Virus record (IMG/VR): IMGVR_UViG_3300032516_000036
Span: 1-53,572 of that record
Length of the DNA stretch: 53,572 bases
Reading direction: 5' to 3' (one strand)
DNA from: a virus
Shown here: positions 6,882-14,739 of the stretch, one piece after another
Position numbering within the stretch: the stretch's first letter is position 1
Layout: every line of letters begins with the position of its first letter
Program-made: the position numbers and the translations under genes
The notes under the pieces: generated by a model
Databases searched by the model: none
What the model saw: the letters and a program-made list of their open reading frames with translations, nothing else
What the model was told of the DNA's origin: nothing

Positions 6882-6987
6882 AGATCCATACAAACTACTT
6901 GAATAAACCCTCAAAAATACCTATCATACTGACATGAGAGCAATAACGCTGTCTGTCCCCACATTTTATAACTCATAAGGAGTATAC

Positions 6988-7566
6988 ATGGCATTCAATA
7001 TAAAACCCGGCGATATAATCATCGTCAATAACTTTGCGGGCAGCTTTCTGTCCAAGGCAATCCGTTTTTTCACCAATAGCTGGTCACATACAGCTCTAGG
7101 CTTTTTTGACTTTCCTCGAAAACCGAGCCAACAAATGATGCTCGAAGCAAATCTTCTTGTAACTCTATCGGGTTGGGATAAAGACGATGAGAATACCCAT
7201 ATCGATTTACGTGTATATCGGTGGAAGAAAAAAAACATCCCAGATAAAATCCTGTGGGAAATGTTCGATACCTATAATGGAAATGTTTACGGATGGTGGC
7301 AGTTGCTTTACTTTGTATGGCGATGGATTGTAGAAAAACTATCCCTTCCCAGACGTTGGGCTTTAAAAAACTTTTTTCCAAATGACGAGATATGCACAGA
7401 AATTGTATATGTCGCACTTACAAAAATAAACGACCCCGTCGTTAACGCAGCCTTAGCAAGGTTGTCGAGAGATCAAAACACAGTTCACCCAGGAGATATA
7501 ATCTCCATTTGCGAAGATCTTTGCAAAGCAGGTGTACTTGAAATGGTATATAATAGAGAACGTTAG
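6988..7566 (+). CDS. Permuted NlpC/P60-like (YiiX/YebB type) cysteine hydrolase, 192 aa
   Basis: The order of conserved elements is that of the circularly permuted papain-like NlpC/P60 group. KPGDIIIVNN opens the barrel, His34 lies in NSWSHTALGF, Glu53 follows, and the Cys136 nucleophile is in DEICTEIV, with HPGDI near the C-terminus. Family members cleave peptides, acyl groups or cell-wall cross-links. In a phage it could act on peptidoglycan or on lipid-linked substrates. A Trp-rich stretch at residues 100-120 is unusually hydrophobic. AAGGAG lies 5 bases before the ATG. It is the first gene after the divergent promoter. Confidence 0.75.
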   Translation: MAFNIKPGDIIIVNNFAGSFLSKAIRFFTNSWSHTALGFFDFPRKPSQQMMLEANLLVTLSGWDKDDENTHIDLRVYRWKKKNIPDKILWEMFDTYNGNVYGWWQLLYFVWRWIVEKLSLPRRWALKNFFPNDEICTEIVYVALTKINDPVVNAALARLSRDQNTVHPGDIISICEDLCKAGVLEMVYNRER

Positions 7567-7575
7567 GAAATCATC

Positions 7576-7785
7576 ATGCATTTATGGTGTCCAGAATGTG
7601 GAGGAACCTCTTTCTTCTACACTACGATTGACCGTAAAGAGGATAAGCAAGAAGGTACAGTTATTCTTACTGACCAAATGAAATGTAAAAAATGTAGTAA
7701 AGAATTCAAGATCGAATGGTACGATCATATAAGAAATAGTTGGATCGAGCTTCAACCAAAAATTTTCAAGAAAAGATTCGCTTAG
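7576..7785 (+). CDS. Small zinc-ribbon protein, 69 aa
   Basis: Two CxxC pairs (CPECGG at residue 5 and CKKCSKEF near residue 37) are separated by a charged 28-residue loop, the layout of a zinc ribbon. The rest is a beta strand and a basic tail. It sits 9 bases after the hydrolase gene. It might bind nucleic acid or RNA polymerase, but there is no direct evidence for a role. Confidence 0.7.
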   Translation: MHLWCPECGGTSFFYTTIDRKEDKQEGTVILTDQMKCKKCSKEFKIEWYDHIRNSWIELQPKIFKKRFA

Positions 7786-7786
7786 T

Positions 7787-8383
7787 ATGCCAGTTAGTAA
7801 TGCAATGGGGGATCCTCAGTATACGGATTGGTTGACACCTTTAGGAAATTATACGATAAATAATAATTTCTATGGCGGCCCCTATATAACTTTATCCGGA
7901 ACGAACACACTGTCCAATATGTTGCTTCCATATAGTTTAGGTATAACCAGTAATACTCCAATCCAAAATGCTCCGTGGAAACAATTATTCACGGCCCCCC
8001 TCATTTTCCCTAATATTGGTGTTACCAGTATTGGTAGTAGTGGTAGTGGTAGTGGTACCACTTTCAATACTACTGCCATATGGCCAAATGTTCATAGAGA
8101 AGCATTCATAGCGTTTGTATTGGAACAACTAATTAATAAATGTCTTATCTTTGAAGAATTATTGGAGAAGAAAAAACGCGTAGTAAATAAAGTAGAGGCT
8201 TTGAAATTTGCTTGTTTTCATTTTACGACCCGGGTAATAAGGCCATTACCAATTATAGCGGAAGACATAAAGTTTAAAGATTTTGAGTGGCACGTACATT
8301 TTAAACCTGCGGAGAGTTCCGAGGAATTAATTGAGGCGATCGTATTTACTAGGGACGAAATATTAAACTCTGTATCTATATAA
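7787..8383 (+). CDS. Hypothetical protein, 198 aa
   Basis: The N-terminal half is polar and rich in Asn, Thr, Pro and Gly, with a GSSGSGSG linker near residue 83. The C-terminal half is a helical domain (AFIAFVLEQLINKCLIFEEL). The composition of the first half resembles exposed virion segments. No ribosome site is obvious before ATG 7787; ATG 7805 is an alternative. I recognise no family. Confidence 0.65.
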   Translation: MPVSNAMGDPQYTDWLTPLGNYTINNNFYGGPYITLSGTNTLSNMLLPYSLGITSNTPIQNAPWKQLFTAPLIFPNIGVTSIGSSGSGSGTTFNTTAIWPNVHREAFIAFVLEQLINKCLIFEELLEKKKRVVNKVEALKFACFHFTTRVIRPLPIIAEDIKFKDFEWHVHFKPAESSEELIEAIVFTRDEILNSVSI

Positions 8384-8390
8384 GAGAACT

Positions 8391-8930
8391 ATGCAATTGA
8401 ATACAGCAAGATTAACGTTGAAGGGTTTAGCACGCAGTAAAGCACAACGATTTAGAGATGATGTAGAACGTATGAGGGGACACACAAACCTAACCCCTGA
8501 ATGGATATATAATAGAATAAAAAAACTTTTGCTCCCAGGCAATTATATAGCCTGTGAAACATGCGGCATGGCAACTACCTTTGAGGGAATAACCATTGAT
8601 CATAAAGTACCTCGCGCTGCACATAAACATTATGGCGGTAATATACATGGGGTTGAAAATCTTGAGTTAGTATGTCCTACATGTAACTCATTAAAGGGAC
8701 AGAAAACACTGCCCGAATTTCTCAGGATGCTACAACAACGAAATGAACAAATACACCAACTACAGAAATCTACTGGACGAAAAGATGTGGTAGCACCCCT
8801 CTTTCCTACAATAGGATTAGGAGAACATATATTTGGACCAGATTTATCCTGTAGTCGAATTAAAGTATACAAAGAAAAGCGTGTACGAAAACGAAGACCT
8901 CCACGAAGATCTGGACGTCGAAAACATTAA
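8391..8930 (+). CDS. HNH endonuclease, 179 aa
   Basis: A zinc-bound HNH core is clear: Cys55 and Cys58 (ACETCGM), IDHKVP at 69-74 with the catalytic His71, GGNIHGVENLELVC, and CPTCNSLKG with Cys95, Cys98 and Asn99. Such enzymes nick or cut double-stranded DNA. In phages some act in packaging beside the terminase and others are homing nucleases. The C-terminal 25 residues are extremely basic (KRVRKRRPPRRSGRRKH). The amidase gene follows by 7 bases. Confidence 0.9.
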   Translation: MQLNTARLTLKGLARSKAQRFRDDVERMRGHTNLTPEWIYNRIKKLLLPGNYIACETCGMATTFEGITIDHKVPRAAHKHYGGNIHGVENLELVCPTCNSLKGQKTLPEFLRMLQQRNEQIHQLQKSTGRKDVVAPLFPTIGLGEHIFGPDLSCSRIKVYKEKRVRKRRPPRRSGRRKH

Positions 8931-8937
8931 AGAGCTT

Positions 8938-9648
8938 ATGCCTACAATTACAATAAATAGACAGTTAAGATTAACTGACGACCAGTATTTTAAAGAAGAA
9001 ACCGTGAAGACACAACTTGTCCTACATCACACTGTAGGAGGTAGTGCCAAATCCACTTTTGACTATTGGCAGTCCAATCCAGACCATATTGCCACCGCCT
9101 ATATCATTGAACGGGACGGGACTATATATGAAACATTTGATCCTCTATACTGGGCACACCATCTTGGTTTAAAAATTCCTAAAAATATAGTGTATAATAA
9201 AGCTTCTATAGGTATAGAGTTAGCATCTGAAGGTGCACTTCGAAGCGGAAAAGAATTGAATACGTTGTCTAAGACAACTAATTTTGAGGAGAACTGGTTA
9301 TACGCATTTGACATAGATATCACACCATTTAAAAATGCACGAAAGCTTTATCATATTTTTCAAGACCAAGGAAAATTTTATGATATGGTGGGTATAGGGA
9401 AAATGCTATTTCGTAATTATCGTTATTTTGATGCCTATGATGCTCCACAAATAGAGGGCACAACTGACCTTGTTCGACATCTGTGTGAACAATTCTCTAT
9501 AGCTACAATATCTTCTAACTCCTTTGATTTTGATGGAAAGTTTATGGAGTTTCCTGGAATTATAACTCACGTTAATGTTCGTAAAGATAAATCTGATTTA
9601 AATCCGGGATGGGACTGGAATAGCTTCAATAAAGCTATAACCACTTGA
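8938..9648 (+). CDS. N-acetylmuramoyl-L-alanine amidase (Amidase_2/PGRP family), 236 aa
   Basis: The zinc site of the T7-lysozyme/AmpD family is visible: LVLHHTVGG with His30, then HVNVRKDKSDLNPGWDW with His211 and Asp220. A family-typical GTIYE and SIGIELASEG occur in between. It hydrolyses the bond between muramic acid and the stem peptide. It has no signal peptide and no separate cell-wall-binding domain; a roughly 80-residue insertion at 105-185 may serve that role. I chose ATG 8938 with AAAGAG just upstream; the frame extends to 8833 inside the HNH gene. It could be the endolysin or a virion lysin. Confidence 0.85.
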   Translation: MPTITINRQLRLTDDQYFKEETVKTQLVLHHTVGGSAKSTFDYWQSNPDHIATAYIIERDGTIYETFDPLYWAHHLGLKIPKNIVYNKASIGIELASEGALRSGKELNTLSKTTNFEENWLYAFDIDITPFKNARKLYHIFQDQGKFYDMVGIGKMLFRNYRYFDAYDAPQIEGTTDLVRHLCEQFSIATISSNSFDFDGKFMEFPGIITHVNVRKDKSDLNPGWDWNSFNKAITT

Positions 9649-9676
9649 TTTTAATGTTGAAAAACAGTACACTATA

Positions 9677-10150
9677 ATGAACTGGCAAAAAACTATATGG
9701 GATATGTATCGTAACGAACAGAAGTCGTTTGAAGAAATTGTCAAATACTTCGATAACCCGATAGTAAACATTGAGTTTGTTCGTAATGCGATAGACATCA
9801 CAAAATTTCTAAAAAGTTTTCCTCGTACTACAGGCCCATGGAAAACAAAGAAAAAATATAAAACTGTACCGGTCCCGGGCACACGTATGAGGAAGGTATG
9901 GGATAAGGTCGACACAATTGGCGGGCTAACCCAATTTCAAGAGTTATTAAAAACACGCGCCCTAAGATCATTTGCTGTAGAGTGGGGCTTTTCATATAAT
10001 GACATGACTAACTATAAGAGGAACTATATCGACGGTCAAAGAAAAGAAGCACGCTATCGTCCTCAAATCCGTACTATTATGATGAACATGTATAGAGCAG
10101 GATTGAAAAGAAGGCCAATGAAGGCGGATAAGAAAAAAACATTATGGTAA
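9677..10150 (+). CDS. Basic hypothetical protein with possible HTH segments, 157 aa
   Basis: The protein is rich in Lys, Arg and aromatic residues. Residues about 15-38 (KSFEEIVKYFDN) and 85-108 (LRSFAVEWGFSYNDM) could each form a helix-turn-helix. The C-terminus is strongly basic (GLKRRPMKADKKKTLW). Its position upstream of the terminase would suit a DNA-binding packaging factor or small terminase subunit, but I see no diagnostic motif. A TATAAT abuts the start without a proper -35. The stop overlaps the next gene. Confidence 0.6.
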   Translation: MNWQKTIWDMYRNEQKSFEEIVKYFDNPIVNIEFVRNAIDITKFLKSFPRTTGPWKTKKKYKTVPVPGTRMRKVWDKVDTIGGLTQFQELLKTRALRSFAVEWGFSYNDMTNYKRNYIDGQRKEARYRPQIRTIMMNMYRAGLKRRPMKADKKKTLW

Positions 10151-11100
10151 GAATACCTGAACGAAAATATATGCAGGCACTTATGGCTGGACGCATAAGC
10201 TCTGCGCTTTTTGTTGATGACCTTCAGACACGAAAAATAGCCATTCCCAAGGAACGTGATATATTAGATTTACGAAATGAATTAGTAGATTCTAATCCCG
10301 ACTATTTTGCCAGTGCCGACGCTGAAGCTGATCCTGATTGGTTGCAAGGTTGGGGACTTAGCCCCATGTTTTATTTTAGGTTTCAGAAGCCTACAAACCT
10401 ATCGCTAAAAGGGTGTGAGGGTGCTTATCGTATGCTTCAAGATCCTCGGATGTCAAAGTTTATGAGCCTTCTCTCCTTTGGAGGAGTGACTCAAGAAGAT
10501 TTGGAGATCATATTAAATGCCAGATATAATATTTCGTTTGAATCAGAGGATTATACGATGTACTTACGATACTTCTCGAATTATTCGGACTGGACCTTTG
10601 CCGACAAAGAACTATTTTCAGATTCTATCACCGATGTGGATCTTAGGAAATTATATAAGCTTGCGCTTAAAGGTGATCGGGCGCAATTGGTATGGGAATT
10701 GGGCCTAGGATCCGATCCCACATTATCAATGGATGACTTGCTTCGTGATATGTTTACAGACTCATATTTCTTTTTTAAAAAGAATGTAAAGCTTAGACCA
10801 GATGATGCCCAGAAGTTCGCGGGCCTAGCCGTTAAGATATCGGATCGTTTAGAATCGATGCAGGATAAGAAACAGAGTTCACAAGATCTTATCTCTGAAT
10901 TAAAAGTAAAGTTGCAGAATAAAAATACATTAGCAGATCCAAAACAAACTATAATTAATATAGGCGATATTAATGTTGAGCTCCCACAACAAACAACAGA
11001 AGCGATTTCGGATCTACAAGCACTAATGCAGGAAGATATAAAAAATTTCGAGGGTATAGAAAAGCATGATGACGGACAAAGCAAAGAAGATACTCAATAA
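10144..11100 (+). CDS. Hypothetical protein, 318 aa, candidate packaging accessory (small terminase?)
   Basis: It is a soluble mixed helical protein. Notable segments are FGGVTQEDLEIILNARYN near residue 115, LRDMFTDSYFFFKKNV near residue 200, and a coiled-coil-like ISDRLESMQDKKQSSQDLIS near residue 242. The acidic tail ends HDDGQSKEDTQ. It overlaps its neighbours on both sides, so it is translated with them. Genes of this size and position sometimes encode the small terminase subunit. No diagnostic motif confirms this. Confidence 0.6.
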   Translation: MVRIPERKYMQALMAGRISSALFVDDLQTRKIAIPKERDILDLRNELVDSNPDYFASADAEADPDWLQGWGLSPMFYFRFQKPTNLSLKGCEGAYRMLQDPRMSKFMSLLSFGGVTQEDLEIILNARYNISFESEDYTMYLRYFSNYSDWTFADKELFSDSITDVDLRKLYKLALKGDRAQLVWELGLGSDPTLSMDDLLRDMFTDSYFFFKKNVKLRPDDAQKFAGLAVKISDRLESMQDKKQSSQDLISELKVKLQNKNTLADPKQTIINIGDINVELPQQTTEAISDLQALMQEDIKNFEGIEKHDDGQSKEDTQ

Positions 11101-12259
11101 GACAGCAGGAATAACAGCAGTCGTTGCGAAAGCAGCACTCCATTCAGCGGGAGAATCTACGGTGTTTGGAACACATGTTCCTACAGGTCGTGTAATGAAA
11201 GCTATAGCGGGAGGACGAACAGCTGCGCGAACTACAATACGCCCTCAGTTTTTGACTGAAAAAATAGGTGGCGTGGTGGATCGTACTGTTGGAGAACTGA
11301 ATGATCTTCAATGGGGATACCGCCAACTTCGTTCTTCGCATGCTGAAGCTAATTCCTCGAGTCGCAATACCAACTATATGCAGGATTATTTTGCTAAACA
11401 GTCCGCGCGATTAAGAGATGTTGATCCACGTAACCGGGTAGTTAATCATGCACGCGAAAGTGGTGGCCTTATTGGAGCCGGTGTGGGATCGACTGCTGCA
11501 TATCTTCTTACTCGCAAAACAAAAATGAAACCGCTTGCAGGTCTTCTTGGGGTTGCTCCAGGATTCGTTGCAGGAGGAGCACTCGCTTCCGGCGCGGCAA
11601 AAGTATATGAACAAACTAAACGCGCGCCTAAAGGATCCCATAACTTCCATAAGAAAACCGAGCATGAAAAAATCGCCATCATTAGAAACGAGAATAATGG
11701 ATTTCATATTTACTCCCATTCGGGTAAACATTTGGGGGGCCCGTATTCGGAGGATCGGGCAAAAAAACGCCTCCAGCAGATTGAGTACTTCAAAAAACAC
11801 GGGGCCTTTCTCGATAAGTTTCCAAGAATTAGGCGGACGATAGCTACTGCTATGACTGCTGGGTCCCTTGCTACTCCTGCAAAAGCAGGGGTAGGAGATT
11901 TAGTAAAAGCCCTAGAAAAAGAAACTCCAAAACTTGAAGCCGCGACATCATCAAGAGTTTTTTATCATAAACCAGGGTCTCTCGAATCACAGAAATATAT
12001 AGAAGATGTGGGACTAAAGGGCCCTCATTGGGTTACGTCCGACACGGCGCGTAATACTCTTCCTTCCGGGGCAGAAAAAAGACATATTGAAACATTTTAT
12101 TTTCCTCAAGAAAGTGGCGATGTAATGAGAAAAGTTACAAAAGAAACAGTAAACCCAAAGTACCCTAATCTTACAGACCGAGAATCATGGTTTCAAGAAT
12201 TTGATTATGACGAGGCAAAAAAATATTTGGCTACAAAGAAAACTTTGGCAACTAAATGA
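11066..12259 (+). CDS. Virion-associated hypothetical protein, 397 aa, with GKxLGGPYS domain
   Basis: The N-terminal third is basic and Ala-rich. A Gly/Ala hydrophobic segment at about 135-175 (ESGGLIGAGVGSTAAYLLT, then LAGLLGVAPGFVAGGALASG) could span or insert in a membrane. Residues about 198-245 form a small domain, FHIYSHSGKHLGGPYSEDRA followed by KKRLQQIEYFKKHG. I recall this hairpin-plus-helix element from many phage structural proteins. The C-terminus contains a hydrophobic segment and then FYHKPGSLESQKYIEDVG, which hints at an ADP-ribosyltransferase-like strand but is too weak to call. An HEKIA motif precedes the small domain. Confidence 0.65.
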   Translation: MMTDKAKKILNKTAGITAVVAKAALHSAGESTVFGTHVPTGRVMKAIAGGRTAARTTIRPQFLTEKIGGVVDRTVGELNDLQWGYRQLRSSHAEANSSSRNTNYMQDYFAKQSARLRDVDPRNRVVNHARESGGLIGAGVGSTAAYLLTRKTKMKPLAGLLGVAPGFVAGGALASGAAKVYEQTKRAPKGSHNFHKKTEHEKIAIIRNENNGFHIYSHSGKHLGGPYSEDRAKKRLQQIEYFKKHGAFLDKFPRIRRTIATAMTAGSLATPAKAGVGDLVKALEKETPKLEAATSSRVFYHKPGSLESQKYIEDVGLKGPHWVTSDTARNTLPSGAEKRHIETFYFPQESGDVMRKVTKETVNPKYPNLTDRESWFQEFDYDEAKKYLATKKTLATK

Positions 12260-12690
12260 ACGAACGCCCACAAACAGTATCGGGACGATTAGATGAAGAA
12301 GCAGATGGACGAAAGCTTACTTACGGCGAAGAAGCACGTCTGTCGGGAAAGGACCCCATGACGGAGAAGGCAAAATTTATTATAAAGAAAATAAATGGCA
12401 AAACCATTTCAGTAGCAACAGATAATAGGCCTGGACCCGTTCTTCAAGATGCGGTTGTCACGAGCGATCTTTTGGGAGGCAAGATCGCATCGTATGGAAT
12501 ACATGCACCTGCAGGATCCGATCAAGTAGCAACTCCTGACTTTGAATTGAAATCTAAAGCTATGCGAAGAGCCGAGTATTCTATGCAGGGTACACTTACT
12601 CGTAAAGACGGGTACAATCAAATTGCAAAGGGTATTCTTACTGGAAATATTCTAAAGAAACCCGGATTACCAAAAATAGGAAAACTATAA
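12256..12690 (+). CDS. Hypothetical protein, 144 aa
   Basis: The start overlaps the previous stop as ATGA, and its own stop overlaps the next start as TAATG, so it sits in a coupled operon. It is basic and polar, with a likely beta core (KFIIKKINGKTISVATDN). No recognised family. Its place between virion-type genes suggests a structural or packaging role. Confidence 0.6.
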   Translation: MNERPQTVSGRLDEEADGRKLTYGEEARLSGKDPMTEKAKFIIKKINGKTISVATDNRPGPVLQDAVVTSDLLGGKIASYGIHAPAGSDQVATPDFELKSKAMRRAEYSMQGTLTRKDGYNQIAKGILTGNILKKPGLPKIGKL

Positions 12691-13124
12691 TGCCAATACA
12701 TAAACCACATACAGAGCGAGAAGCCTGGAACTATGTTATGAAGGGGTGGATGTTTCTTCTTACCAACAAAGCCCAATCTATTACGGATATTATGAAAAAA
12801 GGTTTTTATTGGCCATTAACTTTTTACATGTTATTTGGTGGAGGAATATTCTCCTATAATTATTTTACTGCGGATAAAGTTTCAATCGGCGAGATAAAAA
12901 AGCTTGGTGAAATACCAGCTTCGTCGAAGGTTCAAACTGCCCTATATTATGGGGGTGATCCGATTATAATAAATGGTAACACTATAGGTCTATTCTATGA
13001 CCCAAATTTTATAGCTTATGCCGCAACTAACGGTATTTTATTCCTATACGATAAACGAACCAGGGAAGGCATACCAATACAATTAGCACCTTACAGAACC
13101 TATTTTGAAAAAGCAAAAAAATAA
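12690..13124 (+). CDS. Hypothetical protein with one membrane segment, 144 aa
   Basis: Residues about 40-60 (FYWPLTFYMLFGGGIFSYNY) make one clear hydrophobic helix. The domain after it is small and beta-rich (IIINGNTIGLFYDPNFIAY). An N-terminal cytoplasmic part with His and Glu precedes the helix. The function is unknown. It could be a membrane-embedded virion or host-interaction protein. Confidence 0.6.
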   Translation: MPIHKPHTEREAWNYVMKGWMFLLTNKAQSITDIMKKGFYWPLTFYMLFGGGIFSYNYFTADKVSIGEIKKLGEIPASSKVQTALYYGGDPIIINGNTIGLFYDPNFIAYAATNGILFLYDKRTREGIPIQLAPYRTYFEKAKK

Positions 13125-13126
13125 CT

Positions 13127-13867
13127 ATGTCATTATTTGATACCCCCAGACCATTTTTAAATCCTGTAATATGGACTATAGAACGAACCATAAAACCGGA
13201 AGTTAAAGCTTTTATTTTTAAAACTCTAGAACAGGTGTTTCCTTTAAGTAAAGTGTATTCCACCACGTTTATAGGATCTAATGTCGGATACCAATATTCT
13301 GATACTTCAGATATAGATGTTAATGTAATAGCTCGTAAAGGAGAATTGTTTGAAAAATGGCACAAAGTATTTAAACATTTTAATAACCAGTTAAACTATC
13401 TCCCAGGCACTGAGCATTCTATACATTTCTTTTTTCAAGAGTTTACTCAAGATGAAGATTGGAGTAATTCTTTAGGGGCCTTTAATTTATTTACAGAGAC
13501 ATGGACTAAACAACCAATACCATTTTCAGAGTTAGGTGATCCTGCACTTAGGTATGAGCGTGAAATAGCTTATGGCCGTATATTATTATCCATGATAGAA
13601 ACACAGGTTACGCGAGCTAAAGAAGCTATGGCCCGGGGAGATAAAGACACGGCACAACGTATATATACCGAACTAGCTATTCTTTTTAAACAAATTGAAG
13701 ACAATAGAAAAACAGCATATCGTTATGGAACAGGTACACCGGCACTTCAGGAACATAACATTATATATAAATTAATAGAGGGCAGCGTATATCAAGACCT
13801 ATTTAAGAAGTTAATAGATTTCTATGACGAGGAAATAAACCCAGTTGAATACCACTCTGAATCCTAA
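13127..13867 (+). CDS. Nucleotidyltransferase-fold protein, 246 aa
   Basis: Residues 47-67 contain the pol-beta superfamily signature: FIGSNVGYQYSDTSDIDVNV, with Gly50-Ser51 and the metal-binding pair Asp62 and Asp64. The third acidic residue expected on the next strand is not clear, and His-rich IHFFF occupies that place. The second half is helical (AKEAMARGDKDTAQRIYTEL). Family members add nucleotides to RNA, proteins or small molecules. The setting, just before the terminase, is unusual, and the substrate cannot be inferred. Confidence 0.7.
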   Translation: MSLFDTPRPFLNPVIWTIERTIKPEVKAFIFKTLEQVFPLSKVYSTTFIGSNVGYQYSDTSDIDVNVIARKGELFEKWHKVFKHFNNQLNYLPGTEHSIHFFFQEFTQDEDWSNSLGAFNLFTETWTKQPIPFSELGDPALRYEREIAYGRILLSMIETQVTRAKEAMARGDKDTAQRIYTELAILFKQIEDNRKTAYRYGTGTPALQEHNIIYKLIEGSVYQDLFKKLIDFYDEEINPVEYHSES

Positions 13868-14738
13868 AATATTAGTACCCCTAGGAATAGGGGCAGCTAT
13901 AGGATATGTAGCCGGAGATCCCAAGACTAAACAAACTTTAGACTATGGTAAATATTTGGCTAAACACAAGTATCACGTAATTAAGCCTATGAGAAGCATG
14001 GGCCTAGGTTGGGGACAAGCGTTAAAACACGACCTATCAAAGCTCACCCCAACTGAATTTGGTCCCTATCGAGATTGGTTTGCCGGGCCAAAAGGTATAA
14101 AGGGTACGCGTGATCCTGAGTTGTATGCTAAATGGAGAGAGTCCGTACAACACCATTATCATTCACCTGGAAATATGCATCATTATAGAGCGTTAGGAAT
14201 CAAACAATCAAAAGTTCCCTTGAAATATAGATTGGAAGCTGTGGCGGATTGGTATTCAGTTGGGCGTTCACGTGGAATAACCAGCGAATCTTTTCCTGAA
14301 TGGTATGGTAGATTAAAAGATAAATTGCCTATAAGTCCAGACACTAAAAATACTATTGATACACGGATTGGATTAAAAAAAGAAGCCATAGCTCATGAAC
14401 TAACCATGGCAATTCAAACTGTGATGAATCATCCTAAAGTGATTTCAACAATACAGAGGATTAAAAATGTTCCATTCTTACAAAAGGCGCTGGCCAAAAC
14501 CAAGGAGTTGGACGAAGTTGGAAAACGCATCCATCCCAATTTGCGAAGAGGTGCCCTCGCCGCACAAGTTGCCGGTAATATTGCAACCTTTGCTCTACCA
14601 ACGCCTTATAATCTTATTCCATTTGGAAAAGCCACCGCGGGAACTTATTTGGCTGCATCGGCATATTCGAAAGCATATATAACCAATCCAAAATTCCAGA
14701 GATTCGCTAATTCAGTAATTGGAGCGTTACCGAAATAA
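13845..14738 (+). CDS. DUF5662 family protein with C-terminal extension, 297 aa
   Basis: Residues about 35-175 match the DUF5662 pattern as I know it. They contain YLAKHKYHVIKPM, LKHDLSKLTPTEFGPYRDWF, VQHHYHSPGNMHHY, and then LEAVADWYSVGRSRG with a closing EWY. The conserved HD, HH and ADW elements suggest a metal-dependent hydrolase, though no activity is established to my knowledge. A Gly/Ala hydrophobic N-terminus (LVPLGIGAAIGYVAG) and an Ala-rich C-terminal extension look virion-like. The start is TTG 13845 with GAGG 11 bases upstream, inside the preceding gene. Confidence 0.75.
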   Translation: MNTTLNPKILVPLGIGAAIGYVAGDPKTKQTLDYGKYLAKHKYHVIKPMRSMGLGWGQALKHDLSKLTPTEFGPYRDWFAGPKGIKGTRDPELYAKWRESVQHHYHSPGNMHHYRALGIKQSKVPLKYRLEAVADWYSVGRSRGITSESFPEWYGRLKDKLPISPDTKNTIDTRIGLKKEAIAHELTMAIQTVMNHPKVISTIQRIKNVPFLQKALAKTKELDEVGKRIHPNLRRGALAAQVAGNIATFALPTPYNLIPFGKATAGTYLAASAYSKAYITNPKFQRFANSVIGALPK

Positions 14739-14739
14739 T

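Noticed and set aside
9640-9680. Promoter before the gene at 9677
   Set aside because: A TATAAT abuts the ATG, but no -35 lies at 16 to 18 bases. The TTGATT is 22 bases away, and the predicted start would fall inside the gene.
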